Assembly (NCBI GenBank): GCA_015662815.1
Contig: DQTK01000028.1
Location: forward strand, 1-9,545
Direction of reading: 5' to 3'
Source of the DNA: Aquifex aeolicus
GTDB taxonomy: Bacteria; Aquificota; Aquificia; Aquificales; Aquificaceae
Length of the DNA: 9,545 bases
The position numbers and the translations under genes were made by a program. This document shows, one piece after another, positions 1-8,100 of the stretch. Position 1 is the first letter of the stretch. Every line of letters starts with the position of its first letter. The notes under the pieces are model-generated. The model was given only the letters and a program-made list of their open reading frames with translations, was not told the DNA's origin and did not search any database.

Positions 1-684
1 AGGATGTACCAAAAATACGCCGAAGAAAAGGGATGGAAAATCACTATTCTTTCTTCCAATAAAACTGGGCTCGGGGGCTATAAAGAGGTTATAGCATTAA
101 TAGAAGGTGAAGGAGCGTATTCGAGGTTGAAGTATGAAAGTGGTGTACACAGAGTTCAGAGAATACCGATAACAGAAAGTGGAGGAAGAATACACACCTC
201 CACAGCAACGGTAGCGGTTCTTCCCGAGGTTGACGAAGCAGATATAACAATAAAGCCGGAAGAATTGAAGATAGAAACTTTTAGGGCTTCCGGTGCAGGT
301 GGGCAGTATGTAAATACGACAGAAACTGCTGTGAGGATTACTCACATACCTACAGGGATTGTGGTTCAGTGTCAGGATGAACGTTCTCAGTTTCAGAATA
401 AACAGAAAGCTTTAAAGATACTTTACGCAAAATTAAAGGATTACTACGAACGTAAGAAGCAGGAAGAGATAGCCAAAGAAAGGAAGGAGCAAGTTGGAAC
501 AGGAGAGAGAAGCGAAAAGATAAGAACTTATAATTTCCCGCAAAATAGGGTGACTGACCATAGAATTAACCTCACTTTATACAAACTACAAGATGTTCTT
601 GATGGAAAACTTGACGAGATAATAGACACTTTGAGAGCTAAAGAATTGGAAGAAAAGCTTCAACTTGTGGAAAAGGAAAATTAA
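1..684 (+). CDS. prfA: Peptide chain release factor 1 (RF1), C-terminal part, cut by the window start
   Basis: RF1 recognises UAA and UAG in the ribosomal A site and triggers hydrolysis of peptidyl-tRNA. The reading frame is open from base 1, so the gene begins upstream. About 227 residues remain of a family length near 360. Counting from the Met codon at 4, the stop-codon recognition motif PxT appears as P55-I-T57, followed by TESGGRIHTS. The catalytic GGQ loop is G99-G100-Q101 (298-306), within SGAGGQYVNTTETAVRITH. CQDERSQ and RTYNFPQNRVTDHRINLTLY follow. PxT (rather than SPF) and the RTYNFPQ block identify RF1 rather than RF2. The Gln of GGQ is normally N5-methylated by PrmC. The Met at codon 2 is internal, not the start. 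The stop TAA (682-684) overlaps the minE stop on the other strand by two bases, so no terminator fits between them. Confidence 0.97.
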   Translation, partial: RMYQKYAEEKGWKITILSSNKTGLGGYKEVIALIEGEGAYSRLKYESGVHRVQRIPITESGGRIHTSTATVAVLPEVDEADITIKPEELKIETFRASGAGGQYVNTTETAVRITHIPTGIVVQCQDERSQFQNKQKALKILYAKLKDYYERKKQEEIAKERKEQVGTGERSEKIRTYNFPQNRVTDHRINLTLYKLQDVLDGKLDEIIDTLRAKELEEKLQLVEKEN

Positions 685-917
685 TCTCTGATTGGGATAC
701 TTATCCAAAGTTCTTCTCTATTAATGTCTTCTTTCTTTAAATGGACTTCTATATTCTCGGCGTCAAAGTATGGATACTTTGAAAAAACATTAACCAGATC
801 CTTCTTTATTTCATTTACTATACTTGGAGGAAGACCACTCCTCTCGTAATAAAGAACAAGTTGAAGCCTCTTTTTAGCTATATCCTTACTTTTTTTTGAT
901 TTAAATAACTCAAACAA
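681..917 (-). CDS. minE: MinE, topological specificity factor of the Min division system
   Basis: MinE stimulates the MinD ATPase at the membrane and displaces MinC, driving pole-to-pole oscillation that keeps the division inhibitor away from mid-cell. The protein starts MFELFKSKKSKDIAKKRLQL. It has the family's anti-MinCD helix (SKDIAKKRLQLVLYYER, matching the usual AKERLQIIVAHER) followed by the topological domain (IVNEIKKDLVNVFSKYPY, then ELWISIPI). The short amphipathic N-terminus (MFELF) fits the membrane-targeting sequence. I chose the TTG at 917, giving 78 residues. A GGAGG at 930-926 sits 8 nt upstream of it and overlaps the minD stop region. The TTG at 932 would add MEEYN but has no ribosome site. 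Translation is probably coupled to minD, since one base separates minD's TAA from this TTG. It is the last gene of the min operon. Confidence 0.93.
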   Translation of the reverse strand: MFELFKSKKSKDIAKKRLQLVLYYERSGLPPSIVNEIKKDLVNVFSKYPYFDAENIEVHLKKEDINREELWISIPIRD

Positions 918-918
918 G

Positions 919-1710
919 TTATACTCCTCCAAACAATCTGCTCAGAAGACCCTTTTTTTCTCCGTATCTCTTTAGAGGGATGCCTTCTCCCATCAATCTT
1001 TTCGCAAGGTCTACAATAGCTTCGGAAGCCGGATACTCTTTATGGAGAACTATTGGTTCACCTTTATTGGTAAAGTCTACAAGTTTAGGTTCTTCGGGAA
1101 TAATCCCTATAATTTCAGCTTTGAGTATGTCAACAATATCTTCTACAGATAACATAGCTCCCTTTTTTACCATTTCCCACCTAATTCTGTTTACTACTAC
1201 GGAATAATCAGTTTTGCCTTTACTTTCCCAAAGTCCGATTACCCTATCCGCATCTCGAATTGAAGAAACCTCCGGGTTAACAACTATAATCGCCTTATCC
1301 GCCGGAGCCACTGCTATCTGGAACCCCTTTTCTATTCCAGCAGGAGAGTCTATTAATATATAGTCATAGTTTCCAGATTCCTTTATTTCAGCAACGGTTT
1401 TAACCCATTTATCCAAGTCCACTACATCCTTGTTAGCCCTTTGGTTTGCAGGCAAAAGCCATAAAGAAAAACCACGCTTATCCTTCACAAGGGCTTTTTC
1501 GAAGGGAACTCTGTCTTCCAAAACATCTAATATATCGTAAACTATACGATTCTCTAGCCCTAACATCATATCAAGATTCCTGAGTCCTATATCCGCATCT
1601 ATTAGCAAGACTTTCTTACCTAACTGGGCAAGCGCTATACCTACATTTGCGGTCAAAGTAGTCTTACCTACTCCTCCTTTTCCGGAGGTAATTACAATAA
1701 CTTCTGCCAT
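919..1710 (-). CDS. minD: MinD, membrane-associated ATPase of the division-site system
   Basis: MinD binds ATP, dimerises, attaches to the membrane and recruits MinC; MinE triggers its ATPase. At 263 residues it has normal length. Visible motifs are the deviant Walker A K11-GGVGKTT with signature Lys11 and catalytic Lys16; switch I DADIGLRNLD (D38, D40); switch II/Walker B ILIDSPAG (D121); and VNPEVSSIRDADRVIG, typical of MinD rather than ParA. The C-terminal amphipathic membrane-targeting helix is clear as KKGLLSRLFGG, close to the E. coli version. ATG at 1710 is preceded by GGGAG (1722-1718) with a 7-nt spacer. The start overlaps the 3' end of minC by 19 bp. From family knowledge, MinC and MinD from A. 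aeolicus have been reported to co-assemble into alternating copolymers. Confidence 0.97.
   Translation of the reverse strand: MAEVIVITSGKGGVGKTTLTANVGIALAQLGKKVLLIDADIGLRNLDMMLGLENRIVYDILDVLEDRVPFEKALVKDKRGFSLWLLPANQRANKDVVDLDKWVKTVAEIKESGNYDYILIDSPAGIEKGFQIAVAPADKAIIVVNPEVSSIRDADRVIGLWESKGKTDYSVVVNRIRWEMVKKGAMLSVEDIVDILKAEIIGIIPEEPKLVDFTNKGEPIVLHKEYPASEAIVDLAKRLMGEGIPLKRYGEKKGLLSRLFGGV
926..930 (-). promoter_or_regulatory. Shine-Dalgarno site that decides the minE start
   Basis: GGAGG at 930-926 is formed by the Gly-Gly-Val codons at the end of minD. It stands 8 nt before the TTG at 917. It lies downstream of the alternative TTG at 932, so it cannot serve that one. This is the main reason for choosing the shorter, 78-residue MinE. 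Confidence 0.7.
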
Positions 1711-2285
1711 CTTTTAACTCCCTCTATCGCTTCTAATATAATTTCTCCATTTTCAATTTTTGCTATTTCGGGATAACCCGGTGAATTACTTTCACTATCA
1801 CCGAGTATAGCCTTTTTCCTACCTATCTGGAGCATTTGAGGTTCCATAACAAGGGCTATAATTACCGCACTTTCATCTCCTATTAACCCAGCTTTTGCTA
1901 TACCCCTTAGTTTACCAAATACTATTATGTTTCCTCCGGCAAGGACCTCAGCATCTTTATTTACATCTCCGAGTATTAACACATCTCCCCTATGCTCTAC
2001 TCTTTGTCCTGCCCTCAAAGTTTTATTTATTATAAGTAATCTATTTTTTTCCTTTTCTTCTTTTTGTTTTCTAAAAACTCCTTTAGTTAATTTTTTTAAA
2101 ATTTCTTCTACTTTTTTTCTTTCTCCTTCACTTAAAACCTCAGGGTTTTCAATAATTACCAAGCTCCCCTCAAAAATTTTATTATTCAGTTTTTTACCTA
2201 TTTCTTGAATTAAAACCTCTATATTACCTTTTTCCTTTATCTTTATATATATCACTGGTATTGTCTTTCCTTTAATCTCAATCAC
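1692..2285 (-). CDS. minC: MinC, septum-site inhibitor of FtsZ assembly
   Basis: MinC blocks FtsZ ring formation wherever MinD recruits it. The 197-residue protein has an N-terminal FtsZ-inhibiting domain of the usual alpha/beta type (about 1-75, opening IEIKGKTIPVIYIKIKEKG). A charged Lys/Glu linker follows (about 72-82, RKQKEEKEKNR). The C-terminal beta-helix (about 90-165) opens with R91-AGQ, the equivalent of the RSGQ motif involved in MinD binding, and continues with HRGDVLILGDVN, EVLAGGNIIVFGKLRGIAKAG and MEPQMLQIG. The last 35 residues are a less conserved tail. The start is GTG at 2285; I see no upstream in-frame ATG or ribosome site, and the frame closes at a TAA at 2315-2313. It is the first gene of minC-minD-minE, divergent from HARP across 29 bp, so its promoter must lie in that spacer or reach into HARP. 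Confidence 0.94.
   Translation of the reverse strand: MIEIKGKTIPVIYIKIKEKGNIEVLIQEIGKKLNNKIFEGSLVIIENPEVLSEGERKKVEEILKKLTKGVFRKQKEEKEKNRLLIINKTLRAGQRVEHRGDVLILGDVNKDAEVLAGGNIIVFGKLRGIAKAGLIGDESAVIIALVMEPQMLQIGRKKAILGDSESNSPGYPEIAKIENGEIILEAIEGVKRWQKLL
1718..1722 (-). promoter_or_regulatory. Shine-Dalgarno site of minD, inside nothing but the minC 3' end
   Basis: GGGAG lies 7 nt before the minD ATG (1710) and inside the last codons of minC, so ribosomes finishing minC pass directly over it. This supports the ATG at 1710 as the true start and suggests translational coupling. Confidence 0.7.
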
Positions 2286-2314
2286 CTTAGTTCTATATTT
2301 TAAAATAAAAGCTT
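2286..2314. promoter_or_regulatory. 29-bp divergent spacer between minC and the HARP gene, candidate overlapping promoters
   Basis: The spacer is almost pure A+T. On the plus strand, TATATT (2294-2299) or TAAAAT (2301-2306) could be a -10 box, giving an mRNA with a leader of roughly 0-10 nt before the HARP ATG at 2315. TTTAAT (2271-2276), 17 bp upstream of the first, is a weak -35 with 3 of 6 matches. On the minus strand, TATTTT (2307-2302) could serve minC. No ribosome site is visible on either side, which fits very short or absent leaders. The exact boxes are inferred by eye. Confidence 0.4.
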
Positions 2315-2896
2315 ATGGATGTATTTATCTTAGATACAAGCGTATTTACAAATCCGGAAATATATAGAACTTTTGAAGAAGATCAAAGAGGTGCTATAGA
2401 GAATTTTATACATCTTGCTCTGAATTCAAACGCCGAATTTTACATGCCTACATCTATATACGATGAGATGAGGAAAATTGTAGATATCGGTGAGCTATGG
2501 GCTGAGTTTGAAATGGTTGTAAGAATACGCTCTCCCAGAAGGTTTAAACTCTCCATACCAGCAGACTTTCTCTACGAATTTATAAATGAAGTAAGGTATA
2601 GAATTAATAAAGGACTGAGAATAGCGGAAGAGCATACAAGAGAAGCCGGTTCCTGTGAAGACGTGGGAAAACTTATATCAAAACTAAGGGAAAAATACAG
2701 GGAAGCTTTAAGACAAGGGATTATTGACAGTAAAGAAGATGTAGACGTTTTATTACTTGCTTACGAACTTGACGGTATTCTCGTTTCTGCCGACGAGGGA
2801 TTGAGAACTTGGGCGGATAAGATAGGAGTAAAATTAATAGACCCGAAAAACTTTAGAATTATTCTCGAAAGCCTTATAAAACATAAAGGTTTTTAA
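2315..2896 (+). CDS. HARP, minimal RNA-free (protein-only) RNase P; PIN-like metallonuclease
   Basis: This protein removes 5' leaders from precursor tRNAs without an RNA subunit. It was first described in A. aeolicus (Aq_880), where neither the RNase P RNA nor RnpA had been found. At 193 residues (about 22-23 kDa) it is among the smallest RNase P forms. The N-terminus VFILDTSVFTNP carries D7, the first PIN aspartate. The centre (about 75-130) is charged and helical, matching the protruding helical hairpin reported to drive oligomerisation (dodecamers) and tRNA-elbow recognition. The C-terminal half has I-I-D138-SKED142-VDVLLLAYELDG and VSAD160EGLR. D7, D138, D142 and D160 fit the metal-binding acidic cluster reported for the family. 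Older pipelines call such proteins 'RNA ligase partner', UPF0278 or VapC-like toxin. There is no antitoxin or RNA ligase gene beside it here. No Shine-Dalgarno precedes ATG 2315. It converges on dxs with an 11-bp gap. Confidence 0.93.
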   Translation: MDVFILDTSVFTNPEIYRTFEEDQRGAIENFIHLALNSNAEFYMPTSIYDEMRKIVDIGELWAEFEMVVRIRSPRRFKLSIPADFLYEFINEVRYRINKGLRIAEEHTREAGSCEDVGKLISKLREKYREALRQGIIDSKEDVDVLLLAYELDGILVSADEGLRTWADKIGVKLIDPKNFRIILESLIKHKGF

Positions 2897-2907
2897 GAGG
2901 AAGACCG

Positions 2908-4794
2908 TTAAACGAAACTTTTTCCTAAAAGGGCTTCCCTTACCACCCTTTCTATACTGTCAGCATCTATACCCACTAAATCTCTCAGGATATCCTGTTT
3001 TCCATGTTCAATAAACCTGTCAGGAACACCCAGATTTATAACTCTTTTCATTATGCCCTTCCTTGCAAAGAATTCCAATACTCCGCTGCCAAATCCTCCT
3101 ATTACAGTATTGTCTTCTACGGTAATAAATAAATCGTACTTCCTTACAAGTTCTTCCAGCATTCTTTCGTCCATAGGTTTTACGAATCTTGCATTCACAA
3201 CACCTACTTTTATTCCTTCTTTAAGAAGTTTTTCCGCTGCCTTCATAGCTTGGTATACCGGGTATCCGACCGCAAGAATTACTGCATCTTCTCCTTCGAG
3301 TAGTTCTTCCCACGTTCCTATTTCTATTCTGTTAAATCCTTCGATAGGAACCCCATAAGCTGAACCTCTGGGATATCTTAGAGCAAAAGGCTTTCCGCTA
3401 TAAATACCCGTATAGAGTAAATCCCTTAGCTCCTGTTCATCTTTTGGTGCACAAACAATCATATTTGGAATACACCTCAAGTACGAAAGGTCAAACACTC
3501 CGTGATGGGTGGGTCCGTCGTCTCCAACGAGCCCGGCTCTGTCTATTGCAAAAGTAACTGGTAGATTTTGAAGGGCTACATCGTGAATTACTTGGTCATA
3601 AGCTCTCTGAAGGAAAGTAGAATAGTAAGTCGCTACAGGTCTCAATCCCTCTGCTGCCAATCCTGCTGCAAAAGTGCAAGCGTGTTGTTCTGCAATACCT
3701 ACGTCGAAAAACCTATCAGGGAATTTTTTAGCGAACTCTACGAGTCCCGAGCCTTCCCGCATTGCAGGAGTAATGGCTACTATTCTTTCATCCATTTCGG
3801 CAAGTTCCACTAATGCATTGCCAAATACAGATGTCCATGTGGGAGGTGAGCTCTTTTTTATAATCTCTCCGGACTCAATTTTATAGGGAGCTACTCCATG
3901 CCACTTTACAGGGTTTTCTTCTGCAGGTTTGTAACCTTTTCCTTTCTTGGTGTATATATGAAGGAGAACAGGACCTTCTATGTCCTTAACATTTTTTAAA
4001 GTTTCCTCAAGAGCGGGAAGATCATGACCGTCCATTGGTCCTATATAGTTGAATCCGAGTTCCTCAAAAAGAACTCCGGGAGATATTATTCCCTTAAGGA
4101 ACTCTTCGGTTAATTTCATGATTCTAAGGGGTGTCTCTCCGAAGTGCTGGAGAAATCTTTTTATCTTTTGTCTGGTTTCCTGAACAAAGTGTCCGCTAAT
4201 AATTTTATTTAAGTAAGTGGATATTGCTCCTACATTCGGAGATATGGACATCTCGTTATCATTCAAAATCACTATAAATCTATCTGGTCTCAAGTGTCCT
4301 GCATTATTTAGAGCTTCATAAGCCATACCTGCGGTAAGTGCTCCGTCTCCTATTACCGCTATTACGTAGCTTTCCTTCTCGCTCTTTAAATCTTTTCCCA
4401 ATCGGAAACCTAAGGCTGCGGAAATAGATGTTGAACTGTGCCCAGCTCCGAAAGCATCGTATATACTTTCTTCTCTTCTCAGAAAACCGGAGATACCTTT
4501 ATATTGTCTGAGCGTAGGGAATTGTTCCTTTCTATCCGTGAGAATTTTCCAAGGGTATCCTTGGTGTCCTATATCCCAAACTATTATGTCCTCTGGAGGG
4601 TTAAAAACCCGAAGGAGTGCTATGGTGAGTTCTACGACTCCGAGACTGGGGCCTACGTGTCCGCCGTTTTTTGAGGTAACCTGTATTATATAGTCCCTTA
4701 CCTCGTCTGCCAATTTCTGCAGTGTTTCATAATCTAAATCTTTTAAATCTATAGGACTTTTATAATTTTTTAAGATCTCGTACTTATCGAGCAT
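2908..4794 (-). CDS. dxs: 1-deoxy-D-xylulose-5-phosphate synthase
   Basis: DXS joins pyruvate and glyceraldehyde-3-phosphate, with loss of CO2, using thiamine diphosphate (ThDP). It is the first and flux-controlling step of the MEP isoprenoid route, and its product also feeds thiamine and pyridoxal synthesis. The 628 residues match family length. Domain I has GGH46, LGVVELTIALLRVF, DIGHQGY (75-80), GAGHSSTSIS, and the Mg/ThDP motif G149-DGALTAGMAYEALNNAG ending in NDN (178-180). DGHD (255-258) lies in the linker. The transketolase pyrimidine domain has DVGIAE369QHA with the ThDP-activating Glu, and RAGLVGDDGPTHHG. The C-terminal domain has AVGYPVYQA and NARFVKPMD. Where E. coli has HQAYPHKILTG, this protein has HQGYPWKILTD. 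ATG 4794 is used; no clear ribosome site precedes it. A weak TTGATG (4830-4825) / CATAAC (4809-4804) pair 15 bp apart could be a promoter. Confidence 0.97.
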   Translation of the reverse strand: MLDKYEILKNYKSPIDLKDLDYETLQKLADEVRDYIIQVTSKNGGHVGPSLGVVELTIALLRVFNPPEDIIVWDIGHQGYPWKILTDRKEQFPTLRQYKGISGFLRREESIYDAFGAGHSSTSISAALGFRLGKDLKSEKESYVIAVIGDGALTAGMAYEALNNAGHLRPDRFIVILNDNEMSISPNVGAISTYLNKIISGHFVQETRQKIKRFLQHFGETPLRIMKLTEEFLKGIISPGVLFEELGFNYIGPMDGHDLPALEETLKNVKDIEGPVLLHIYTKKGKGYKPAEENPVKWHGVAPYKIESGEIIKKSSPPTWTSVFGNALVELAEMDERIVAITPAMREGSGLVEFAKKFPDRFFDVGIAEQHACTFAAGLAAEGLRPVATYYSTFLQRAYDQVIHDVALQNLPVTFAIDRAGLVGDDGPTHHGVFDLSYLRCIPNMIVCAPKDEQELRDLLYTGIYSGKPFALRYPRGSAYGVPIEGFNRIEIGTWEELLEGEDAVILAVGYPVYQAMKAAEKLLKEGIKVGVVNARFVKPMDERMLEELVRKYDLFITVEDNTVIGGFGSGVLEFFARKGIMKRVINLGVPDRFIEHGKQDILRDLVGIDADSIERVVREALLGKSFV

Positions 4795-4815
4795 AGAGAA
4801 TAAGTTATGCCAATA

Positions 4816-5097
4816 TTAGAAGAACATCAATCTCAGAAGCCAGAGTTTCCAGTTTAAATCCTTTTGTTTAATCCAGATTAAAGGGAAGGTTGCAAGTGTA
4901 TGGAACATAAGAAGTATCCCCAACCATTTATGGGGAAAGAGGAAAATAAATGTTGTCTTTTGCTGCATGTATGGATTCGCGGATTATGCAAGTCCTGTTA
5001 TTACAACAAGTACAACAAGCACTCCTGAGACTGCATGATTAAAAAGTCCGTGGTGTAGAAAAAAGACTACGCTCCTTTTAAAACCGTAGTAAACCAA
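4816..5097 (-). pseudogene. Small hydrophobic membrane protein frame, broken by one in-frame TAA
   Basis: The gap between reverse gyrase and dxs carries one continuous minus-strand frame, closed upstream by a TGA at 5130-5128 and downstream by a TAA at 4818-4816. A TAA at 4986-4984 interrupts it. Before that stop, from TTG 5097, are 37 residues with a probable membrane helix (SVVFFLHHGLFNHAVSG, then VLVVLVVITGLA). After it come SANPY and a 50-residue frame from ATG 4968, with a second helix (HKWLGILLMFHTLATFPLIW) and a basic, aromatic tail (KQKDLNWKLWLLRLMFF). Read through, it would be about 93 residues with two membrane spans and several His residues near or inside them (HHG, NH, PHK, FHT), loosely like small b-type cytochrome or copper-handling proteins; that comparison is only a guess. 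No ribosome site is visible. It could be a decayed gene, a sequencing error, or only the downstream 50-residue gene might be real. Confidence 0.45.
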
Positions 5098-5111
5098 GTA
5101 GCTGAGGAAGG

Positions 5112-8100
5112 TTAACCGACCACTCTTTCAAATTCATTAACTTCTTTGTAAAGTTCTTGAAGTATTCTCATGTAATCTTCCTTACCCTCTTCTACTTTAT
5201 CCATTAACTCTTCAAGTCTTCTTGTAAATTCCTCAGAAACAAACGGCATTATCTTTTCCTTGTTTTTAAGGAACTCGTAAACTTGCTTTCCGAGTTTAGT
5301 AGGTATCAGAAAACCGTTTCGCTCAATTACATATCCCCTTTCTAAAAGCTTAGAAATTATAGTCGCATAAGTGGAAGGTCTTCCTATTTTTTTCCTTTTC
5401 ATTTCCTCAACTAAAGCTCCTTGCGTATAGAGGTAAGCCTTAGGAACACTCTTCAGTTCTTTTTTATCCTCAACGGGAATTTTCCCTTCCAAGTCAGGGT
5501 GAAGTTCCAGTTCGTAAACTTTATTAAAACCTTCTTCTGTAATTTCGGTAATCAGAGATAGCTCTTTTTCCCTATCCAGAGCCTTTACTTTGACCTTTTT
5601 TACCTTAACTTTTACGGGTTTCATCTGGGAAGCCATGAAACGCTTGAATATAAGCTCGTATAAGAGTAAGTGCTCCTTTGTAAGATTATGAAGCTGACCG
5701 GCGTAAATCATAGACCTTAAATCTTCAACATCTAGAGGTTTGGTAGGTCTTATACATTCATGGGCTCCTCCTTGAGCCCATGTTCTCGGAGAGAATAAGT
5801 CTTTTCCGAGTTCTTCCATTATCCACTCTTTGGCAACTCCTATTCCTACATCGGATACTCTCGAGGAGTCCGTTCTATGGTAGGTTATAAGTCCATATTC
5901 AAATAGTTCTTGGGCTAAAGACATAACCTTTGGAACGGGAAGCCTATATCTATCAGAAGCTTCGCGGAGCATTGTATCCGTGGTAAATGGAGGAAGAGGG
6001 TTTTTATACTCTTCCTTTTCATCTAAAATTTCTACGTCTATTTCTTTCAGGTTTTCAAAGAATACCTTTGCGGATTTCTTGTCTTCAAACTCAAACTCAA
6101 TTCTCAACCATCTGCCTTTTTCCTTAAAGGTTATCTGTACTACATGCCTTTTTTTTCTGTATTCCTTTTCCCTTTCTATAATCCATCCCAAGACGGGAAT
6201 TTGCACTCTTCCTCCGGAAAGCCAGCTTTTATCAAAGGCCTGTTGGAGTATTCTTGAGACTTCAAAACCCACCCATCTATCCGCAATTCTTCTCACAAGT
6301 TGAGCCTTAACCAGATTTTCGTTAAACTTCCTAGGGTTATCTATGGCATTTTTTATAGCCTTTCTCGTTACCTCGTGGAACTCTATACGCTCTATCTTTT
6401 CTATAAACGGGCTGAGAAGCGCTCCTATATCCCACCCTATTTTTTCCCCTTCTGTATCTGGGTCTGTAGCAACGAGAACCGTGTCAACTTCTTGGGATAT
6501 ATCCCTCAATCCCGCAATAATTTTTTCCTTTCCTTCGATTACCTCATATATTGGAACGTATTCTCCGTTATGAACTATAACACCGTGAAACTCTTTATTT
6601 TTTATAAGGTCAAGAATGTGCCCTAAGGATGCCGTAATCATAAGATAAATTTCTCCTACTATAACTTCTAGAACATCAATTCCCCCGAGCTTTCTGCTTA
6701 TTGGTTTACCAAAGAAGTTGGCTATAGTTCTTGCCTTGTTCGGACTTTCAACCACTATGAGCACTGGTTTTACATGCTCCTTATATTCCGCTTTTACCTT
6801 ACCTTCTAAAATTTTCCTTACTCTTTCCCTGTCCTCATCGATTTCTTTTAATATACTCTTTAGATCTACCTGCGAGGTATCTTTAAACTCTATATCTTGG
6901 TTAAACCATCTTACTTTCTTTTCAAGATTTTTGAAAGCCTTTATATCGTCAAGGAGTGTATAGCTTAATCCCTTTGTTAGTCCTCCTGCATACATTCTCG
7001 ATGTTCTACCGCTCGCTTGCAAGTATCCGGTAATGTCTGCAACGACAAGTTCGTAGCCCTCATTAGAAACTCTCAGAGTAATTTCATCGGAATTTTTAAT
7101 CTTCTGTATAATTTTTTCACTTTTGAAGAATTCCTGAATTTCTTTCGTAAGATTTTCTATTCTTTCCTTTAAATCGGGAGTTCTTTCAATAAAGTCCTCG
7201 CTAAGGAAAGAGTATCTTCTGAGTTTTTGTATCCAATTATCTACCTTCTTTATATAAACCTTTAGTTCTTCTTCTTTTAAAACAAGAGGTCTTATAGACA
7301 GAAGTGCCCAGAGCAGGTGAGCAACAGATGTATCAACTTTTAAAGGAACCCTTATCTTAGGAACTCCGTAAAACAGCGCATATCTTACTACGTGAGGTAA
7401 GTCTACGCCTCTTGCAAGTGGATTTTTAAAAGAAGAGATACCTATAGCTACATCTATTTCTCCTTTTTCAAAGGGTTCAAGCTTTTCTTCATAGGTAATA
7501 GCCTTTATACCGTTTGCTTCCAAAAGTTTTTTTATCTCTTCAACTTTTTCTTTCCCGTAATCGGAGGAAACGAATATCAATCCTCCTTTTCCAAACTCTT
7601 TAACTCTCTTGACTAAAGTTTCATCAAGTTGTTGAGTTTCTTCATATACATCAACTATGTTTCTTAAGAAAAATGTAGGTTTACCTACCTCAAATCCGAG
7701 AAGTTCTCTAAAGAGCTTGATTCTGTTAGAACGTGGATTTCCCGTAGCGGAGGAGACTACCAGTACTCCCTTTCTTTTTTTTGCAATCTCTTTGAGTTCC
7801 TCTGTTCTTTTCTTAATCTCCTCCCAATCCTCATCTGTTTTCTTAGGTTTCTCTTTTAGTTTTATAAGCTCAAAAGCTTTATTTATGTCTTCCTCAGAAA
7901 AACCCAATAAGTGTAAAACCTTGTCCACATTTTTGGCAGTTTTTAAGAAACTATCCACATCGTCCACAAAGATAAAGTTGAAATCTTTAGGTAAAATTTC
8001 GTAGTTCTTATAAAGGAACATGGAGGTAGTTATCAAGATTTTAAAATCTCCCTTTTCAATTCTCTCTTTGTACAGTTTCTTCTTTTTCCCGGATAGTTTA

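Noticed and set aside
2315..2896. VapC-type toxin of a toxin-antitoxin pair
   Set aside because: No small antitoxin frame lies next to it, the protein is longer than a typical VapC, and the spacing of the aspartates plus the long helical middle fit HARP.
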